This document shows positions 1 to 9,390 of a DNA stretch of 64,000 nucleotides, piece by piece. Numbering within the stretch: position 1 is the first letter of the stretch; each line of letters begins with the position of its first letter. Source of the stretch: Anaerococcus urinomassiliensis. Lineage in GTDB: Bacteria > Bacillota > Clostridia > Tissierellales > Peptoniphilaceae. The notes below the pieces were generated by a model that did no database searches, was not told the DNA's origin, and saw nothing but the letters and a program-made list of their open reading frames with translations. The translations under genes were made by a program, and so were the position numbers. The stretch lies in contig NZ_LT635782.1 in NCBI RefSeq assembly GCF_900128425.1, forward strand, positions 471,358 through 535,357. The letters are read 5' to 3'.

Positions 1-1
1 T

Positions 2-1744
2 TTAAGAAAATTGATGAATGATAGAAAAATTGAAGCTTACATTATCCCAACTTCTGATCCTCACCAATCAGAATACTTGGGTGATTCATATAAGGATAGG
101 GAATTCATATCTGGATTTACTGGATCTGCTGGAACTGCTGTAGTTACAACAGATGGGGCAAAACTTTGGACTGATTCAAGGTATTTTTTGCAAGCTGATA
201 AAGAATTAGCTAATAGTGAATTTGAACTTATGAAAATTGCTGATGACAATTACCCAACTTTAGAAGAATACTTAGACGAAGTAGTTAGTGAATTTGGCAA
301 GATAGCCTTTAATGGCAATGTATTTTCTGTCAAAGAATACAAAAAACTAAGCGAATCAATGGGATCTAGGACCTTGGTTTCTGATGTGGACTACATATCA
401 AAACTTTGGAATGATAGGCCAGCTTTGCCAGAGGATAAAGTTTGGCTATTAGATGAAAAGTACGCTGGTGATAGCGCAGAGACAAAAATATCTAGAGTTC
501 GTGATGTCATGGATGCAAATGGTTATGATTACTATTTTATTGGTGCAGTTGAAGATATTTGTTGGCTGCTAAATATTAGGGGAAATGATATAGACTACAA
601 TCCTGTTGTTTTATCATATTGTTTGATTAGCAAAGACAGAGTTTACCTATGCATAGATGAAAACAAGCTTGATGATGAAGTTAAGGCTTATCTTGATGAA
701 AATAATATAAAAATCCACTCATACGATTATATTTTCACATTACTTAAAAATATCCCAGGGAAAAATAGGATTTTCCTAGATCCAGAAAGATGTAATGTTG
801 CTATTTACGACTCAATTAATTCCAATGTAAAGATCTCCACTGGCACAAATATTACAGAAAATATGAAAGCTATTAAATCTGAAACAGAGATAAAAAATAC
901 AAAGGAAGCTTACATTATCGATGGAGTTACTCTGGTTAAATTCTTTAACTGGTTAGAGGTTGGAGCAAGCACAGGAACACTAAACGAATATGTGGCTAGC
1001 AAGAAACTTCATGAACTTAGAAGTGAAAATGAAACTTTCATTGAAGATTCTTTTGAATCTATTGTTGGATATAAGGATAATGCAGCAATTGTTCACTATG
1101 CACCATCAGACATTGGCTCAAAAACAATTAGCAAAGAAGGAATGATTTTGATAGACTCTGGAGCTCATTACCTAGAAGGAACTACAGATATTACAAGAAC
1201 TATAGCCCTAGGTAATCTCAAAGAAGACGAAAAAATTGACTATACACTAGTTTTAAAATCACATATTGCATTATTTTTGAGCAAATTCAAAAACAAGACT
1301 ACAGGACAAAGACTTGATGCTATCGCAAAAAATCCACTATGGAAAGCAGGGAAGGATTTCTTCCACGGAACGGGACACGGGGTAGGATACCTACTAACAG
1401 TACATGAGGGACCACAAAGAATTGCCCAAGGCTCTGACATTGAGTTTAAAGAAAATATGTTTACTTCTGTAGAACCAGGCCTATACATTGCAAACAGCCA
1501 TGGAATTAGAATCGAAAACCAAGCTGTAGTTAAGAAAGCATTTGAAAATGAATTTGGCAAATTCTTAGAATTTGAAAACCTAACCTATGTACCTATAGAT
1601 ACCAGACCAATCAAAACAGAAATGTTAACAAATGAAGAAATTGATTGGATCAATGACTACAACAAGAAATGCCAAGAAGTTTTAAGTCCACACCTAGAAG
1701 GATCTGACCTAGAATACTTGAAAGAAAGTTGCAAAGAAATTTGA
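2..1744 (+). CDS. Xaa-Pro aminopeptidase, M24B family (5' end cut by window)
   Basis: Metallopeptidase that removes an N-terminal residue preceding proline. The reading frame is open from base 2, and the codons before the first possible start (TTG at 11, ATG at 14) read Leu-Arg-Lys, matching the usual leader in front of the family's AYIIPTSDPHQSEY motif. The true start is therefore probably upstream of the window and a few residues are missing. Two creatinase-like N-terminal domains (about residues 1-300) precede a pita-bread catalytic domain. Metal ligands are recognisable in DSGAHY and TTDITRT, HGTGHGVG, the glutamate in VEPGLY, and ENQAV. The 577 residues seen are close to the usual 590-600 of the long cytosolic form. 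The end overlaps uvrC by 16 bp. Family assignment is firm; substrate range is inferred. Confidence 0.93.
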   Translation, partial: LRKLMNDRKIEAYIIPTSDPHQSEYLGDSYKDREFISGFTGSAGTAVVTTDGAKLWTDSRYFLQADKELANSEFELMKIADDNYPTLEEYLDEVVSEFGKIAFNGNVFSVKEYKKLSESMGSRTLVSDVDYISKLWNDRPALPEDKVWLLDEKYAGDSAETKISRVRDVMDANGYDYYFIGAVEDICWLLNIRGNDIDYNPVVLSYCLISKDRVYLCIDENKLDDEVKAYLDENNIKIHSYDYIFTLLKNIPGKNRIFLDPERCNVAIYDSINSNVKISTGTNITENMKAIKSETEIKNTKEAYIIDGVTLVKFFNWLEVGASTGTLNEYVASKKLHELRSENETFIEDSFESIVGYKDNAAIVHYAPSDIGSKTISKEGMILIDSGAHYLEGTTDITRTIALGNLKEDEKIDYTLVLKSHIALFLSKFKNKTTGQRLDAIAKNPLWKAGKDFFHGTGHGVGYLLTVHEGPQRIAQGSDIEFKENMFTSVEPGLYIANSHGIRIENQAVVKKAFENEFGKFLEFENLTYVPIDTRPIKTEMLTNEEIDWINDYNKKCQEVLSPHLEGSDLEYLKESCKEI

Positions 1745-3591
1745 CAAACAAACAAGTTAAGGACAAGTTAAAAGAACTTCCAGACCTACCTGGCGTCTAT
1801 ATAATGAGGGATAAGGATGATGAAATCATCTATGTCGGTAAAGCCATATCGCTTAAAAAAAGAGTTCGCCAATACTTTGATAATAATAAAAACAAGGGGG
1901 CCAAGGTCCTTGCCATGGTCTCCCATATTGACCATTTTGAATATATCATAGTAGAAAATGAAGTGGAGGCTCTGGTTTTAGAGTCAAACTTAATAAAGAA
2001 AAATAGGCCAAAATATAACATTGTCCTTAGGGATGATAAGCAATATCCATATATCAAAATTACCAATGAGAAATTTCCGAGGATACAAAAGGTAAGGCAG
2101 ATATACAATGACAAGGCCCTATACTTTGGCCCATATCCAGACGCCTATGCAGTAAATGATGCCATAGACTTATTCTATTTGTATTACCCCTTTAGGACAT
2201 GTAATCTAGACTTTGATAAGGGTCAGACCTTGCCAAGACCATGCTTAAATTACTTTATCAAAAAGTGTAATGCCCCTTGTATCAAAAATGAAGATGAAAC
2301 TAGATACATGGATGCAATTACAGATGTTAGATTGTTTTTGGAAAATAAATCATCTAAGATTGCTGACTGGGTTTTAGCTAGGATGAATGAAGAAAGTTCT
2401 AAGCTAAATTTTGAAATGGCAAGTATGTACAGGGACTATTACAGGGCCTTATCTGTAATATCTGAAAGGCAAAATGTAACGGACCAGTCAGCTGAAGATA
2501 TGGATATTATTGCCATGAGCAAGGGTTCTGCTGCCATAGTAATGCAGGTGTTCTTGATGAGAAATGGAAAAATTGTCGATAGGCAACACTTTATAATCAA
2601 AAATGATTACAAGGAAAATGATGATGAAATTTATTCATCATTTTTGAAACAGTTTTACCTTGATATAATGTATGTACCAAAAGAAATCTTGATAGAAGTA
2701 GAACCAAATGATTTGCCAACTATCAATGAGTTTTTGAACCAAAAAAAGGGAAGAAAAGTATATATACACAAGCCAAAACTTGGTAAGAAAAAAGATTTGC
2801 TAAATATGGCTATGAACAATGCCAATGATATGCGCATCAAATATGAAAAGCGCATAGAAAAAAAAGAAAGAAAGAAGTCTGCAGGTTTAAGTCAGCTTAA
2901 AGAAATCCTTGCTATAGATGATATCTATAGGATAGAAGCTTATGATATATCAAATACTTCTGGTGTCCAATCTGTAGGATCTATGGTTGTTTTTGAAGAT
3001 GGCCTTGCCAATCCGAAAGAATACAGGAAGTTTAAGATAAAAACTATAGAAGGTCCAGATGACTATGGTTCACTAAAGGAAGTTATAGATAGACGCCTCA
3101 AAAACGGCCTAAAAGAAATTGAAAATGACAACACTAAAACAGGTTTTGGAAAGATGCCAGATCTGATTTTGATGGATGGGGGCAAGGGTCAAGTTTCTGC
3201 TGCAAAGGAAATATTAAAAAAGTATGGACTTAATATTAACATTGCAGGTCTTGTCAAAGACGACAAGCATACAACTCGTGCTATAATCTATGAGGGTAAG
3301 GAGATTTATATAAATAGGCGTGATCCTGTTTATAAGTTGATTTATGAAATCCAAGAAGAAGCTCACCGTTTTGCTATAAACTACCATAGGAAACTTATGC
3401 AAAACACCATGAAAAAAAGTGAGCTTGATAATATAAAAGGCGTTGGTGAGAAGACTCGTGCTAATTTATATAAGCACTTCAAATCCATATCCAATATCAA
3501 AAAAGCTAGTGTAGAAGAACTTATGGAAGTTCCCTTAGTTGGCAGAACTCAAGCCTTGGAAATATACAAGTATTTTAGGCTAAAAGGTTAG
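1729..3591 (+). CDS. uvrC: Excinuclease ABC subunit C (UvrC)
   Basis: Nuclease of nucleotide-excision repair that cuts on both sides of the lesion after UvrA/UvrB loading. The N-terminal GIY-YIG domain is visible (LPGVYIM, then IIYVGKA, about residues 18-40), followed by the Cys cluster around residues 160-185, a UVR helix pair near 200-235, the RNase H-like 3' domain (AYDISNTSG, LILMDGGKGQV) and C-terminal helix-hairpin-helix motifs. At 620 residues it has normal length. The start is uncertain: TTG at 1729 overlaps the preceding gene by 16 bp, whereas TTG at 1741 would overlap only its stop; neither has a strong ribosome-binding site. Confidence 0.95.
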   Translation: MQRNLTNKQVKDKLKELPDLPGVYIMRDKDDEIIYVGKAISLKKRVRQYFDNNKNKGAKVLAMVSHIDHFEYIIVENEVEALVLESNLIKKNRPKYNIVLRDDKQYPYIKITNEKFPRIQKVRQIYNDKALYFGPYPDAYAVNDAIDLFYLYYPFRTCNLDFDKGQTLPRPCLNYFIKKCNAPCIKNEDETRYMDAITDVRLFLENKSSKIADWVLARMNEESSKLNFEMASMYRDYYRALSVISERQNVTDQSAEDMDIIAMSKGSAAIVMQVFLMRNGKIVDRQHFIIKNDYKENDDEIYSSFLKQFYLDIMYVPKEILIEVEPNDLPTINEFLNQKKGRKVYIHKPKLGKKKDLLNMAMNNANDMRIKYEKRIEKKERKKSAGLSQLKEILAIDDIYRIEAYDISNTSGVQSVGSMVVFEDGLANPKEYRKFKIKTIEGPDDYGSLKEVIDRRLKNGLKEIENDNTKTGFGKMPDLILMDGGKGQVSAAKEILKKYGLNINIAGLVKDDKHTTRAIIYEGKEIYINRRDPVYKLIYEIQEEAHRFAINYHRKLMQNTMKKSELDNIKGVGEKTRANLYKHFKSISNIKKASVEELMEVPLVGRTQALEIYKYFRLKG

Positions 3592-3605
3592 TAATAGGAG
3601 ATGTT

Positions 3606-4652
3606 TTGACAGAAAATAATATAAATGAATATACCAACAGTAGTTTTGATAAAGTAGCTGAAGAGGTCGATGAGAGCAAAGTCATAGTCAAAGAACTTAT
3701 AAATGCCAACGAAGAGCGAAGTGTCAAACTTCACAGCATTGTAGAAAGCTTAGGTCTTGAGATTGTACACCAGTCTTCTGATTACTATGATATATCCCTA
3801 TCAAGTGCTGATGTAAATAGACCTGGTCTGCAATTAACAGGATATCTTGTAGAGTTTCCATATAAGAGGCTTCAAATAATTGGTTCTGTAGAATACACCT
3901 ACCTTACCAGTCTTGATAGCAAGCTCCAGTATGAGAGATTTAGGGGCATATTATCTTATAAAATACCAGCTTGCATATTCTCATATGATGCTGATATAAA
4001 TCAAGATATCCTGGATTTGGCTGATTATTATGATAAGACAGTCCTAAGATCTCCTGCTAAAACTACAAAATTGATTTCTGATTTGTCAGATGAGCTAGAA
4101 TACCAATTATCTCCAAGAAGCAATGTCCATGGAGAGCTTCTTGAAGTATTTGGTATTGGCGTACTTATAATGGGTAAATCCTCAGTGGGTAAGTCAGAAA
4201 CTGCCCTTGATTTGATAAATAGAGGCCACAGGCTGGTTGCTGATGATATGGTAGATATAGTTGCAACTGATAATAAACTTATGGGCTCAGCACCTGATAA
4301 TATTCGACATTACATGGAGATTCGTGGACTTGGAATTGTAAATGTTAGACGATTGTATGGTACAGGCTCTGTTAAAAAAGTTACTCAAATTGAACTAGTC
4401 ATCGAACTAGAACAATGGAAAGAAGACTATGAGTACGATAGGTTGGGCCTTGACGAAAATTATATAAAAATGTTGGATGTCAAAATTCCACACTTAGTTG
4501 TGCCTGTTAGGGCAGGTAGGAACCTTGCTATGATAGTAGAGGTTGCTTGTATGAACCAAAGAGAGAAAAATTTTGGCTACAATGCAGCAAGGGCTATGAC
4601 AAACAATATATTTCACAAAGAATTAGTAGATGAAAGCGACGATTTGGTTTAA
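3606..4652 (+). CDS. hprK: HPr kinase/phosphorylase
   Basis: Bifunctional enzyme that phosphorylates and dephosphorylates HPr on Ser46, controlling catabolite repression in Firmicutes. The P-loop GKSSVGKS lies near residue 190, the catalytic His in the NVHGELLE stretch just before it, followed by acidic LVADDMVDI and the signature EIRGLGIVNV. The start is TTG at 3606, chosen because AGGAG at 3597-3601 sits just upstream and the ATG at 3601 is out of frame and stops at once. At 348 residues it has an extra N-terminal extension of about 30 residues compared with the usual 310-320. ptsH is not in the window. A terminator overlaps its 3' end. Confidence 0.95.
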   Translation: MTENNINEYTNSSFDKVAEEVDESKVIVKELINANEERSVKLHSIVESLGLEIVHQSSDYYDISLSSADVNRPGLQLTGYLVEFPYKRLQIIGSVEYTYLTSLDSKLQYERFRGILSYKIPACIFSYDADINQDILDLADYYDKTVLRSPAKTTKLISDLSDELEYQLSPRSNVHGELLEVFGIGVLIMGKSSVGKSETALDLINRGHRLVADDMVDIVATDNKLMGSAPDNIRHYMEIRGLGIVNVRRLYGTGSVKKVTQIELVIELEQWKEDYEYDRLGLDENYIKMLDVKIPHLVVPVRAGRNLAMIVEVACMNQREKNFGYNAARAMTNNIFHKELVDESDDLV

Positions 4653-4667
4653 ATTGTCGCTTTTTTG
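4633..4667 (+). terminator. Rho-independent terminator overlapping hprK stop
   Basis: An inverted repeat with arms AAGCGAC..ATT and AAT..GTCGCTT is followed by a run of six T. The hprK TAA stop (4650-4652) lies in the loop, so the last codons of hprK form the left arm. It closes the uvrC-hprK unit. Confidence 0.8.
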
Positions 4668-4710
4668 GAGATTATTTAAAAAAATATAAAACCTTGTTTT
4701 TGATAAACTG

Positions 4711-4739
4711 TTGACATTTGATATAAATATCATTATACT
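4711..4739 (+). promoter_or_regulatory. Strong sigma-A-type promoter of the PFOR gene
   Basis: A perfect -35 TTGACA (4711-4716) is separated by exactly 17 bp from a -10 TATACT (4734-4739), five of six bases matching TATAAT. AGGAGG lies just before the ATG at 4788, so both transcription and translation signals look strong, in keeping with the optimised codon use of the gene. Confidence 0.85.
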
Positions 4740-4787
4740 TAAAGTAGTGTTAACGATAATAGCTTATATTATTTTTAGGAGGTCTTA

Positions 4788-7700
4788 ATGACAATTAATA
4801 GAGCGATGAAGACTATGGATGGTAACACCGCTGCAGCTCACGTATCATATGCATTTACTGATGTTGCAACAATTTACCCAATCACTCCATCTTCACCAAT
4901 GCCAGAAGCAGTAGACGTATGGTCTGCTAATGGACGTAAGAATGTTTTCGATAGAGAAGTAATGGTAAAAGAGATGCAATCTGAAGCAGGCGCTGCTGCA
5001 GCAGTTCACGGTTCACTTGCAGCTGGAGCACTAACTACTACATATACAGCCAGCCAAGGATTATTACTAATGATCCCAAATATGTACAAAATAGCTGGAG
5101 AAAGATTACCAGGTGTATTCCACGTTGCAGCTAGAACTGTAGCAACACAAGCTCTTTCTATATATGGCGACCATTCTGACGTTATGGCAGCTAGACAAAC
5201 AGGTTGTGCAATGCTTTGCTCAAACTCTGTACAAGAAGTTATGGACTTATCTCCAGTAGCTCACGCCGCTGCTATCAAAGGTAGATTACCATTTGTTAAC
5301 TTCTTCGATGGATTTAGAACAAGCCACGAAGTATCAAAAATTGAAGTTTGGGACTACGATACATTAAAAGAATTTGTAGACTTTGATGCTGTTGATGCAT
5401 TCAAAAATAATTCACTTAACCCAGAAAGACCAAAACACATGGGTACAGCAGAAAAGAACACATTCTTCCAAAGAACAGTTGCTTCAAACCACGCATATGA
5501 AGAAATTATTGGCATTGTAGAAGGTTACATGAATCAAGTAAACGACTTACTTGGAACAAACTATGGACTATTTAACTACTATGGTGCTGATGATGCTGAA
5601 GAAGTTATCATTGCAATGGGTTCAATCAACCAAGCAGCTAGAGAAACAATCGATGTATTACTAGAAGACGGATATAAAGTAGGTTTAGTAGAAGTTCACC
5701 TATACAGACCATTCTCTAAAGAACATTTACTAAAAGCTATTCCAAATACAGTTAAAAAAATCGCTGTTCTTGACAGAACAAAAGAAAAAGGCGCTGAAGG
5801 CCAACCACTATACCTAGACGTTAAATCAGTATTCTACGGTATAGAAGATGCTCCAGAAATTTATGGTGGAGTTTATGGTCTTGCTGGTAAAGATACAATT
5901 CCTGCTGATATTAAAGCAGTATTTGATAACCTAAGAAGTGAAAATACAAAAGATCAATTCACAATGGCTATCACAGATGATGTTACAAACACATCTCTAG
6001 AAAGAGATGATTTCAAAGTACGTCAAGAAGGAACAACAAGATGTAAATTCTGGGGATTCGGTTCAGACGGTACTGTTGGTGCTAACAAACAAGCTATCAA
6101 AATCATCGGTGATAACACATCTATGTATGCACAAGGATACTTTGACTACGACTCTAAAAAATCAGGTGGTCTAACAGTATCTCACTTAAGATTTGGTAAA
6201 GATCCAATCAGATCAACATACTTACTTGATGAAGCAGACTTCATTTCTTGTTCAAAACAAGCATATGTTCACCAATATGATCTTTTAGCAGGACTTAAAG
6301 ATGGTGGTACATTCCTACTTAACTGCGTATGGAGCGAAGAGGAACTTGACCAACACTTGCCAGCATCAATCAAAAGATATATAGTAGAACACAACATTGA
6401 TTTCTACATCATTGACGCAAGCCACATTGCTCAGGAAATTGGACTTGGTTCAAGAACAAACATGATTATGCAATCAGCATTCTTCAACCTATCAAAAGTA
6501 CTTCCAATTGAAGAAGCAGTTGGATACTTAAAAGACTCTATAGTTAAATCTTATGGTCATAAGGGTGATGACATAGTTAACATGAACTATGCAGCAGTTG
6601 ATGCAGGACTAGAAGCAGCTCACAAAGTAGAAGTTCCAGAAATCTGGGCAAATGCAGAAGATCCTGAAAAAGAAGAAGTAGAAATGTCTGAATTTGTTAA
6701 AAACATCTTAAGACCAATGATCGAACAAAAAGAAGATCAAATACCAGTTTCTGCATTTACAAACTTAGACCTTGAAAATGGTGAATTCCCATCAGGTACA
6801 ACAGCATACGAAAAACGTGGTATAGCTCTAAACGTACCAGAATGGCAAATAGACAATTGTATCCAATGTAACCAATGTTCATTTGTTTGTCCACACGCTG
6901 TAATCAGACCATTCTTAGTAACAGCTGACGAAAAAGCAAATGCACCAGAAGGCTTTGAAACAAAGAAAGCTATTGGTAAGGGTATGGATGAATATGAATT
7001 TAGAATTCAAGTATCTCCACTAGATTGTACAGGTTGTGGTAACTGTGCTGATATCTGTCCAGCTCCACAAAAAGCTCTTCTAATGAAACCATTCGAAGAA
7101 CAAGTAGAAAACCAAAAAGACAACTGGACATACGCTCACGAAGAAGTTGGATATAAAGAAGATGTAATGGATGATATGACACTTAAAGGTAGTCAATTCA
7201 AACAACCATTACTACAATTCTCTGGCGCTTGTGCAGGTTGTGGTGAAACACCATATGCTAAACTAGTTACTCAACTATTTGGTGACAGAATGTACATTGC
7301 AAATGCTACAGGATGTTCATCAATCTGGGGAGCAAGTGCACCAGCTATGTCTTACACCAAAAACCTTGAAACAGGTAAGGGTCCAGCTTGGGGTAACTCA
7401 CTATTTGAAGATGCAGCTGAATACGGTTATGGTATGAAATTAGCAGCAGAATCAAATGCTCACCTACTAGAAAGCTACATGAACAAATTCCTAGACCTAG
7501 GTATTGAATCTCCATTTAACGAAGCATTCAAAATGTGGGTTGAAGGAAAAGATGATGTTGCAAAATCTAAAGAAGCAACAGCTAAAATATTAACACTTCA
7601 AGATGAAAAAGTTGAAGGTGAAGAAGCATCTGACCTAGTTAAGAAAATTCTAAACCTAAAAGACTACATGATCAAAAAATCTATGTGGATCTTTGGTGGT

Positions 7701-8324
7701 GACGGATGGAGCTACGACATCGGATTTGGTGGAGTAGACCACGTATTAGCAAGTGGTGAAAACATCAATATCCTAGTATTTGATACAGAAGTATACTCAA
7801 ATACAGGTGGACAATCATCTAAAGCAACACCACTATCAGCAGTAGCACAATTTGCCGCTTCTGGTAAGAAAGTACGTAAAAAAGACCTTGGTCTAATGAT
7901 GACAACTTATGGTTATATCTATGTAGCTCAAGTTGCTATGGGTGCTAACCAAAACCAAACAATCAAAGCTATCAAAGAAGCTGAAAGCTATGATGGACCA
8001 TCTCTAATCATTTGCTATGCTCCATGTATCAACCACGGTATCAGAATGGGTATGGGCAAATCACAATACAGAGAAAAACAAGCTGTTGAAGCTGGTTACT
8101 GGCACTTATGGAGATTTGACCCACGTCTAGCTGACGAAGGAAAGAATCCATTCCAACTAGATTCTAGAGAACCATCTGAGTCCTTCCAAGAATTTATCCA
8201 AGGTGAAGTAAGATACTCATCACTTAAGAGATCATTCCCAGAAAGTGCTGATGAATTGTATGCTGAAGCAGAAAAAGCTGCTAAAGAAAGATACGAGACA
8301 TACAAAAGACTTGCTGGAAAATAA
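4788..8324 (+). CDS. nifJ: Pyruvate:ferredoxin (flavodoxin) oxidoreductase
   Basis: Single-chain 1178-residue PFOR that converts pyruvate and CoA to acetyl-CoA, CO2 and reduced ferredoxin, the central step of pyruvate oxidation in anaerobes. Domain order is standard: N-terminal pyruvate-binding domain (TIYPITPSSPM near residue 30), the gamma/domain II region, a two-cluster ferredoxin domain around residues 690-765 (CIQCNQCSFVCP and CTGCGNCADICP), a proximal cluster cysteine pair in SGACAGCGE, and a C-terminal TPP domain (GGDGWSYDIGFGG, then DTEVYSNTGGQ). It is monocistronic, between its own promoter and terminator, and its strongly biased codons (AGA, CCA, GCA) indicate high expression. Confidence 0.98.
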   Translation: MTINRAMKTMDGNTAAAHVSYAFTDVATIYPITPSSPMPEAVDVWSANGRKNVFDREVMVKEMQSEAGAAAAVHGSLAAGALTTTYTASQGLLLMIPNMYKIAGERLPGVFHVAARTVATQALSIYGDHSDVMAARQTGCAMLCSNSVQEVMDLSPVAHAAAIKGRLPFVNFFDGFRTSHEVSKIEVWDYDTLKEFVDFDAVDAFKNNSLNPERPKHMGTAEKNTFFQRTVASNHAYEEIIGIVEGYMNQVNDLLGTNYGLFNYYGADDAEEVIIAMGSINQAARETIDVLLEDGYKVGLVEVHLYRPFSKEHLLKAIPNTVKKIAVLDRTKEKGAEGQPLYLDVKSVFYGIEDAPEIYGGVYGLAGKDTIPADIKAVFDNLRSENTKDQFTMAITDDVTNTSLERDDFKVRQEGTTRCKFWGFGSDGTVGANKQAIKIIGDNTSMYAQGYFDYDSKKSGGLTVSHLRFGKDPIRSTYLLDEADFISCSKQAYVHQYDLLAGLKDGGTFLLNCVWSEEELDQHLPASIKRYIVEHNIDFYIIDASHIAQEIGLGSRTNMIMQSAFFNLSKVLPIEEAVGYLKDSIVKSYGHKGDDIVNMNYAAVDAGLEAAHKVEVPEIWANAEDPEKEEVEMSEFVKNILRPMIEQKEDQIPVSAFTNLDLENGEFPSGTTAYEKRGIALNVPEWQIDNCIQCNQCSFVCPHAVIRPFLVTADEKANAPEGFETKKAIGKGMDEYEFRIQVSPLDCTGCGNCADICPAPQKALLMKPFEEQVENQKDNWTYAHEEVGYKEDVMDDMTLKGSQFKQPLLQFSGACAGCGETPYAKLVTQLFGDRMYIANATGCSSIWGASAPAMSYTKNLETGKGPAWGNSLFEDAAEYGYGMKLAAESNAHLLESYMNKFLDLGIESPFNEAFKMWVEGKDDVAKSKEATAKILTLQDEKVEGEEASDLVKKILNLKDYMIKKSMWIFGGDGWSYDIGFGGVDHVLASGENINILVFDTEVYSNTGGQSSKATPLSAVAQFAASGKKVRKKDLGLMMTTYGYIYVAQVAMGANQNQTIKAIKEAESYDGPSLIICYAPCINHGIRMGMGKSQYREKQAVEAGYWHLWRFDPRLADEGKNPFQLDSREPSESFQEFIQGEVRYSSLKRSFPESADELYAEAEKAAKERYETYKRLAGK

Positions 8325-8340
8325 GAATAAATATTAAGAA

Positions 8341-8370
8341 AAAGTCGCCATTCATTTGGCGATTTTTTTT
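8341..8370 (+). terminator. Rho-independent terminator of the PFOR gene
   Basis: TCGCCA and TGGCGA form a short GC-rich stem with a small loop followed by eight T. The group IIC intron begins two bases after the T run, so this hairpin is also the likely insertion target recognised by the intron. Confidence 0.88.
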
Positions 8371-8371
8371 G

Positions 8372-8952
8372 GTATGACGGGCATGTTCTAATGCTGAGGT
8401 GAAAATCCCTACAGAGCGTAGTTACCGACGAATCTAATAGCGACTTGCAAGTTTTAGGTGGTGACATCTAGGAGAGAGGAAGCAATAGCGAAATCGTGGC
8501 TTGACGAACAGGAACAGAATACAAGGCGTAACAGGTGGGCAAGCTAGCCAAAGATAGCGAAGACCCAAAAGGTAACCGTAAACCCAAAGCGTAAATTCTG
8601 CAAGTAAACGATGAAAGTATTAGGACTTATCCCGTGAGATCTCATAGACGACACAGTAGTAACAACGAACTATGAGAAGTTAGCAGAATCCATAGTAGCG
8701 AAGAAGTTTCTGTAATGGAAATGGAGCGAAGGGAGGAACAATATTTATTGTAATATTTGAAAAGGATGAACTATGACTTGATGGAACACAAGAAATGACG
8801 TATTCATTTCTCAAGGTTTGGATAGAAAAAGAATAAAGTTAAATAGTTGCATCAGAAATAAATAATATAATACAAGAAAATATTGAACCGCCGTATGCCG
8901 AACGGCACGTACGGGTGGTGTGAAAGGGGCTAGATCTTAGCCCCTATTCGAT
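8372..8952 (+). mobile_element. ORF-less group IIC intron
   Basis: A 581-bp non-coding element with the hallmarks of a bacterial class C group II intron. The 5' end GTATGACGGGCATG resembles the GUGUG..CGGCAUG start of IIC introns, and GGTGAAAATCCC follows as in domain I. Domain V lies at about 8885-8922 (AACCGCCGTATGCCGAACGG then ACGTACGG..GGTGTG) with the CGC catalytic triad typical of this class and a GAAC loop. A domain VI hairpin (GGGGCTA/TAGCCCC, 8926-8944) precedes the 3' end CTATTCGAT. No intron-encoded reverse transcriptase is present; domain IV is only a short AT-rich stretch. It sits directly after a terminator, the known target of class C introns. Exact ends are inferred by analogy to IIC consensus. 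Confidence 0.85.
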
Positions 8953-8986
8953 TTCATATTAGCTTTAAAATTTATAAATAAAATTA

Positions 8987-8995
8987 TGGTATAAT
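8987..8995 (+). promoter_or_regulatory. Extended -10 promoter for the Asp23/fakA/recG operon
   Basis: TGGTATAAT is a perfect extended -10 element located 35 bp after the intron 3' end and 37 bp before the ATG at 9032; no good -35 is seen, as is usual for extended -10 promoters. AAGGAGG precedes the start codon. Confidence 0.65.
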
Positions 8996-9031
8996 ATTAA
9001 ATAAATGTATAAGTTCAAATAAGGAGGTAGC

Positions 9032-9385
9032 ATGGCTATCAAATATGTCAATAATTATGGTAAGGTTACAATAGATGATTCTGTGCTTGCAAATATTGTT
9101 GCAGCAACAGTTATGGAATCTTATGGAGTAGTTGGCCTTGCACGCCGTTCAGCTAAAGATGATATCTATGAACTTTTGAGATTAGATAATATGAGCAAGG
9201 GTGTTCAAATACAAAAAAATGATGATGGAACTATAAATATTTATGTATCCATATTTATCTTATATGGAGTAAGAATAGCAGTAGTTAGCCAAAACATAAT
9301 TGACAATGTAAAATACAAGGTAGAAAAATCACTTAATGTTAGAGTTAAGGAAGTGAATATATTAGTTCAAGGAATTGGTGAGTAG
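9032..9385 (+). CDS. Asp23/Gls24 family envelope stress protein
   Basis: A 117-residue member of the Asp23/Gls24 (YloU-like) family, small cytoplasmic or membrane-associated proteins linked to envelope stress. Typical features are the start GKVTIDDSVLANIVAATVMESYGVVGLA, here seen in shorter pieces, and the C-terminal helix with VKEVNILVQGI. In Firmicutes a YloU-like gene commonly precedes the YloV/FakA-type kinase gene, exactly the arrangement here (5 bp gap to the next ATG). Molecular function is not established. Confidence 0.9.
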   Translation: MAIKYVNNYGKVTIDDSVLANIVAATVMESYGVVGLARRSAKDDIYELLRLDNMSKGVQIQKNDDGTINIYVSIFILYGVRIAVVSQNIIDNVKYKVEKSLNVRVKEVNILVQGIGE

Positions 9386-9390
9386 TAAAT

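Noticed and set aside
8096..8467. Minus-strand open frame across the PFOR end and the intron start
   Set aside because: It is antisense to a well-conserved gene end and to intron RNA domain I; composition is typical of a shadow frame and no family is seen.
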